From contig NZ_JACKVK010000011.1 of the NCBI RefSeq assembly GCF_025823185.1, positions 434,615-498,614 on the forward strand: 64,000 nt of DNA, written 5' to 3'. A model generated the notes under the pieces. It had not been told where the DNA came from, did not search any database, and saw nothing but the letters and a program-made list of their open reading frames with translations. Positions 61,439-64,000 of this stretch are shown in pieces; position 1 is the stretch's first letter; each line of letters starts with the position of its first letter. The position numbers were made by a program, and so were the translations under genes. The stretch comes from Mycobacterium yunnanensis (GTDB lineage Bacteria > Actinomycetota > Actinomycetes > Mycobacteriales > Mycobacteriaceae).

Positions 61439-63007
61439 ATGCGTCGGGATCGTCAGCTGCTCAGGTCCCTCTGTCTGCCCGTCGTCGCGGCCGTCGTCGC
61501 GGCCGGATGTGCGCCTGGCCTGGCCGCCAACCCCCGCTTCGCGACCGACACCGGCGCCGGCCCCCAAGGCGCGCCCGAGACCACCCAGCCAGTGGCCGGG
61601 CCCCCGGCGATCGAGAAGCCCAAGAACGACCTGAACTGGCAAGACTGCACGGCACGGACGTTCTCGCAAGCGGCCGTGGCCGCCGTACCCGGCGTGAGCC
61701 TGGACTGCGCCACCTACGACGCCGACCTCGACTCGATCAACGGTGCCACCGGGACGCTCACCATCGGGGTCGTCCGGGCCACGTCGTCTGCCACCCCCGC
61801 CGACGCCGGACCCCTGGTCATGACCACCGGCACCGACCTGCCGACCTCGACGCAGCTGCCGGTGTGGCTGTCCCGCGGCGGCGCCGACGTCCTCAAGACC
61901 AACCCGATCGTGGCCGTCGACCGCCGCGGCATCGGCACCTCCGGCGCGCTGGACTGTCGCGATCTCTACAGCCGCCAAGAGATGCTCGACCAGGCCCAGT
62001 TCGCATCCGGCAACGATCCCGTCGCCAATCTCAGCGCCATCGTCCAGACGGCCACGCAGAGTTGCACCGACGCGATCGCCCCGGGTGACTCGGCCTACGA
62101 CAACGCCCACGCCGCCGAGGATCTCGAGCGGTTGCGCAGCACGTGGGACGTGCCGACGCTGGCCCTGCTCGGCGTCGGCAACGGCGCCCAGGTCGCCCTG
62201 GCCTACGCGGGTTCACATCCCAACAAGGTGTCCCGGCTCGTTCTGGACTCTCCCCTGCCCCTGGGCATCGCCGCCGAGGCCAGGACCGAACAGAAGGTCA
62301 AGGGGCAGCAGGCGGCGCTCACCGCGTTCGCCGCACAATGCGCCGCCTCGGCCTGCGCGCTGGGACCCGATCCCAAGGGTGCCGTCGACGCCATGCTCGC
62401 GGCCGCGCGGCAGGGCACCGGCCCCGGCGGCGCCTCGGTGGCCGCCCTCACCGACGCCATCGCCACCGCCCTGGCGTTCCCCCGCGGGGACTTCGTCTCG
62501 TCGACGACGGCACTGGCCGCCACCCTCGCGGCGGCGCGCAGCGGTGACGTCACCGGACTCAACGCCCTCATCGACGAGGCTCAGACGCAACGCGAGACCG
62601 ACGGGCAATTCGTCAACGGCTGCAGCGACGCGCTCAACCGCCCGACTCCGGACCGGGTGCGCGAGCTCGTCGTCGAATGGGGCAAGCTCTACCCCGAATT
62701 CGGCACCGTCGGCGCCCTCGACATGGTGAATTGCCTTGCCTGGCCCAGTGGTTCGACCCCACCGGATCCGCAAAACCTGAAGATTCCGGTGCTCCTGCTC
62801 GGCGTGCAGAACGATCCGATCGTCGGCAACGAGGGCGTCGCGGCCGTCGCGGCGACCATCATCAACTCCGGTGCGGCGAATCGGCGCGTGATGTGGCAGG
62901 GCGTCGGGCACGGCGCCAGCATCTACTCCACGTGCGCGGTTCCACCGGTGCTCTCCTACCTGGGATCCGGCAAGGTCCCCGAGACCGACACGTACTGCCC
63001 CGCCTAG
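61439..63007 (+). CDS. Alpha/beta-hydrolase-fold lipoprotein
   Basis: The ~522-residue protein starts with a lipoprotein signal (LCLPVVAAVVAAGC, lipobox VAAGC) and has the tripeptidyl-peptidase-like alpha/beta-hydrolase layout: VDRRGIGTSG, the nucleophile elbow LLGVGNGAQVALAYAGSHP, VQNDPIVG (acid) and GVGHGASI (His). The elbow reads GVGNG instead of GxSxG, so the usual Ser is a Gly. It corresponds to Rv2672, annotated as a possible secreted protease. ATG 61439 is chosen; GTG 61430 is in frame. Confidence 0.88.
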   Translation: MRRDRQLLRSLCLPVVAAVVAAGCAPGLAANPRFATDTGAGPQGAPETTQPVAGPPAIEKPKNDLNWQDCTARTFSQAAVAAVPGVSLDCATYDADLDSINGATGTLTIGVVRATSSATPADAGPLVMTTGTDLPTSTQLPVWLSRGGADVLKTNPIVAVDRRGIGTSGALDCRDLYSRQEMLDQAQFASGNDPVANLSAIVQTATQSCTDAIAPGDSAYDNAHAAEDLERLRSTWDVPTLALLGVGNGAQVALAYAGSHPNKVSRLVLDSPLPLGIAAEARTEQKVKGQQAALTAFAAQCAASACALGPDPKGAVDAMLAAARQGTGPGGASVAALTDAIATALAFPRGDFVSSTTALAATLAAARSGDVTGLNALIDEAQTQRETDGQFVNGCSDALNRPTPDRVRELVVEWGKLYPEFGTVGALDMVNCLAWPSGSTPPDPQNLKIPVLLLGVQNDPIVGNEGVAAVAATIINSGAANRRVMWQGVGHGASIYSTCAVPPVLSYLGSGKVPETDTYCPA

Positions 63008-63036
63008 TTCGACGCGCGCAGCGTCCGGTGTACGGT
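63008..63036 (+). promoter_or_regulatory. Leaderless-type promoter of aftC
   Basis: TTCGAC (63008-63013), a 17-base spacer and TACGGT (63031-63036) lie 6 bases before the GTG at 63043, which would be the first base of the transcript. Confidence 0.55.
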
Positions 63037-63042
63037 GCGCTG

Positions 63043-64000
63043 GTGGCGGTACCAGACAGTCTCTTGAACGCATTCCGGCCTCGTACGTCGCCCCCCAGCA
63101 TCGCGAACGTCGTGCGTTCGGCGTTGTGGCCCATCGCCATCCTCTCGGTCATCCATCGCGGCTACGTGCTCGGCACCAATGGCTACATCACCGACGACTT
63201 CGGGCCCGTCTACCGCGCAGTGTCCAACTTCCGGCGCGGTCTGGAGATCTACAACGAGCACTTCGACCAAGTGGACCCGCACTACCTCTACCCTCCGGGC
63301 GGGACGCTGCTGCTGTCCCCCTTCGGCTTCCTCCCGGTGACGGCGGCGCGGTACTGGTTCATCACCATCAACGCCATTGCGATCGTGATCGCCGCGTACC
63401 TCCTGCTTCGGCTGTTCGACTACACCCTGTCCTCGGTGGCCGCACCGGCCCTGCTGCTCGCCATGTTCTGCACCGAGAGCGTCACCAACACGCTGGTGTT
63501 CACCAACGTCAACGGCTGCATCCTGTTGTGCGAGGTCCTGTTCTTCCGTTGGCTTCTCGACGGCAAGGTCACCCACCAGTGGTTCGCCGGCGTCGCCATC
63601 GGATTGACGTTGGTCGTCAAACCCTCGCTGGCACCCCTGCTGCTGTTACCGCTGCTGAACCGACAGTGGCGTGCGCTGATTCCCGCCTTCGGCGTGCCGC
63701 TGCTGTTCAACGCGGTGGCGTGGCCGCTGGTCAGCCACCCCATGGACTTCGTTCATCGCACCGTGCCCTACATCTTCGCCACCCGCGATTACTTCAACAG
63801 CTCCATCCTCGGCAACGGCATCTACTACGGCCTGCCAATGTGGCTGATCCTGTTGCTGCGCGCCGTCTTTGGCGTCCTGGCCGTCGCCAGCCTGTGGCTG
63901 CTCTACCGGTATTACCGCGAGCGGGACCCGCTGTTCTGGATGCTGACGTCCTCCGGGGTGTTGCTGATCACGTCGTTCCTGGTGCTGTCGCTGGGCCAGG
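63043..64000 (+). CDS. aftC: Arabinofuranosyltransferase AftC (GT-C/GT87), C-terminus off the window
   Basis: About 319 codons are visible of ~430. The product begins VAVPDSLLNAFRPRTSPPSI and is a multi-spanning membrane protein. The first extracellular loop carries the GT-C acidic motif TDDFGPVYRA, followed by YLYPPGGTLLLSPF and hydrophobic segments such as YWFITINAIAIVIAAYLLLRLF. AftC adds alpha(1-3) arabinose branches to arabinogalactan and lipoarabinomannan, using decaprenyl-phosphoryl arabinose. By order it corresponds to Rv2673. The gene starts 35 bases after the lipoprotein stop. Confidence 0.92.
   Translation, partial: MAVPDSLLNAFRPRTSPPSIANVVRSALWPIAILSVIHRGYVLGTNGYITDDFGPVYRAVSNFRRGLEIYNEHFDQVDPHYLYPPGGTLLLSPFGFLPVTAARYWFITINAIAIVIAAYLLLRLFDYTLSSVAAPALLLAMFCTESVTNTLVFTNVNGCILLCEVLFFRWLLDGKVTHQWFAGVAIGLTLVVKPSLAPLLLLPLLNRQWRALIPAFGVPLLFNAVAWPLVSHPMDFVHRTVPYIFATRDYFNSSILGNGIYYGLPMWLILLLRAVFGVLAVASLWLLYRYYRERDPLFWMLTSSGVLLITSFLVLSLGQ

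Overview
The window is GC-rich actinobacterial DNA, almost certainly from a Mycolicibacterium-type mycobacterium. The right end (about 58.5-64 kb) carries an MPT63-like exported protein, a GNAT acetyltransferase, a ZapE-like ATPase, a RibD-like reductase, a secreted alpha/beta-hydrolase lipoprotein and AftC, in the order I recall for Rv2668-Rv2673 of M. tuberculosis. A 6C small RNA, overlapping start/stop codons, many GTG starts and several leaderless-type promoters fit the same group. This placement is from recall, not a search.

Layout. (1) 1-31 kb: a catabolic block rich in CoA chemistry. It has six acyl-CoA dehydrogenases (two as large/small pairs), a Rieske oxygenase, a lone [2Fe-2S] ferredoxin, a mycofactocin-type dehydrogenase, an aldehyde dehydrogenase, two acyl-CoA ligases, a thiolase, a lipid-transfer-thiolase/DUF35 pair, crotonases, and a split B12-dependent acyl-CoA mutase with its MeaB chaperone. 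A TetR regulator sits at 8.4 kb, and a 17-bp palindrome (TGAGAATNNNATTCTCA) recurs at promoters through 1-24.5 kb. (2) 31-35.5 kb: a FadR-type GntR regulator facing four acyl-CoA dehydrogenase genes across a duplicated operator. (3) 35.5-49.3 kb: two divergent operons around a second palindrome, TTGTCCGGACAA. Leftward lie SDR, Rieske oxygenase, luciferase-like monooxygenase, Baeyer-Villiger monooxygenase, SDR and CoA-transferase. Rightward lie a beta-propeller protein, a HutC-type GntR regulator, two acyl-CoA ligases and an SDR. (4) 49.3-53.7 kb: DoxX, an amidohydrolase, a permuted CoA-transferase and an enoyl-CoA hydratase. (5) 54.5-55.1 kb: four tRNA genes (Val, Gly, Cys, Val). (6) 55.7-64 kb: 6C RNA, CsbD and the conserved core block.

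How it may work together (inference): oxygenases and alcohol/aldehyde dehydrogenases turn an alicyclic or terpenoid-like substrate into acids. Ligases and family III CoA-transferases make CoA esters. Acyl-CoA dehydrogenases, crotonases, SDRs and thiolases shorten them, the Ltp/DUF35 pair may do an aldol-type cleavage, and the mutase may relocate a branch carbon that blocks beta-oxidation. The substrate cannot be named from sequence. The strongest candidate for an undescribed system is the palindrome-marked regulon that links the TetR gene, the mutase, its chaperone, the ferredoxin and the first Rieske operon.
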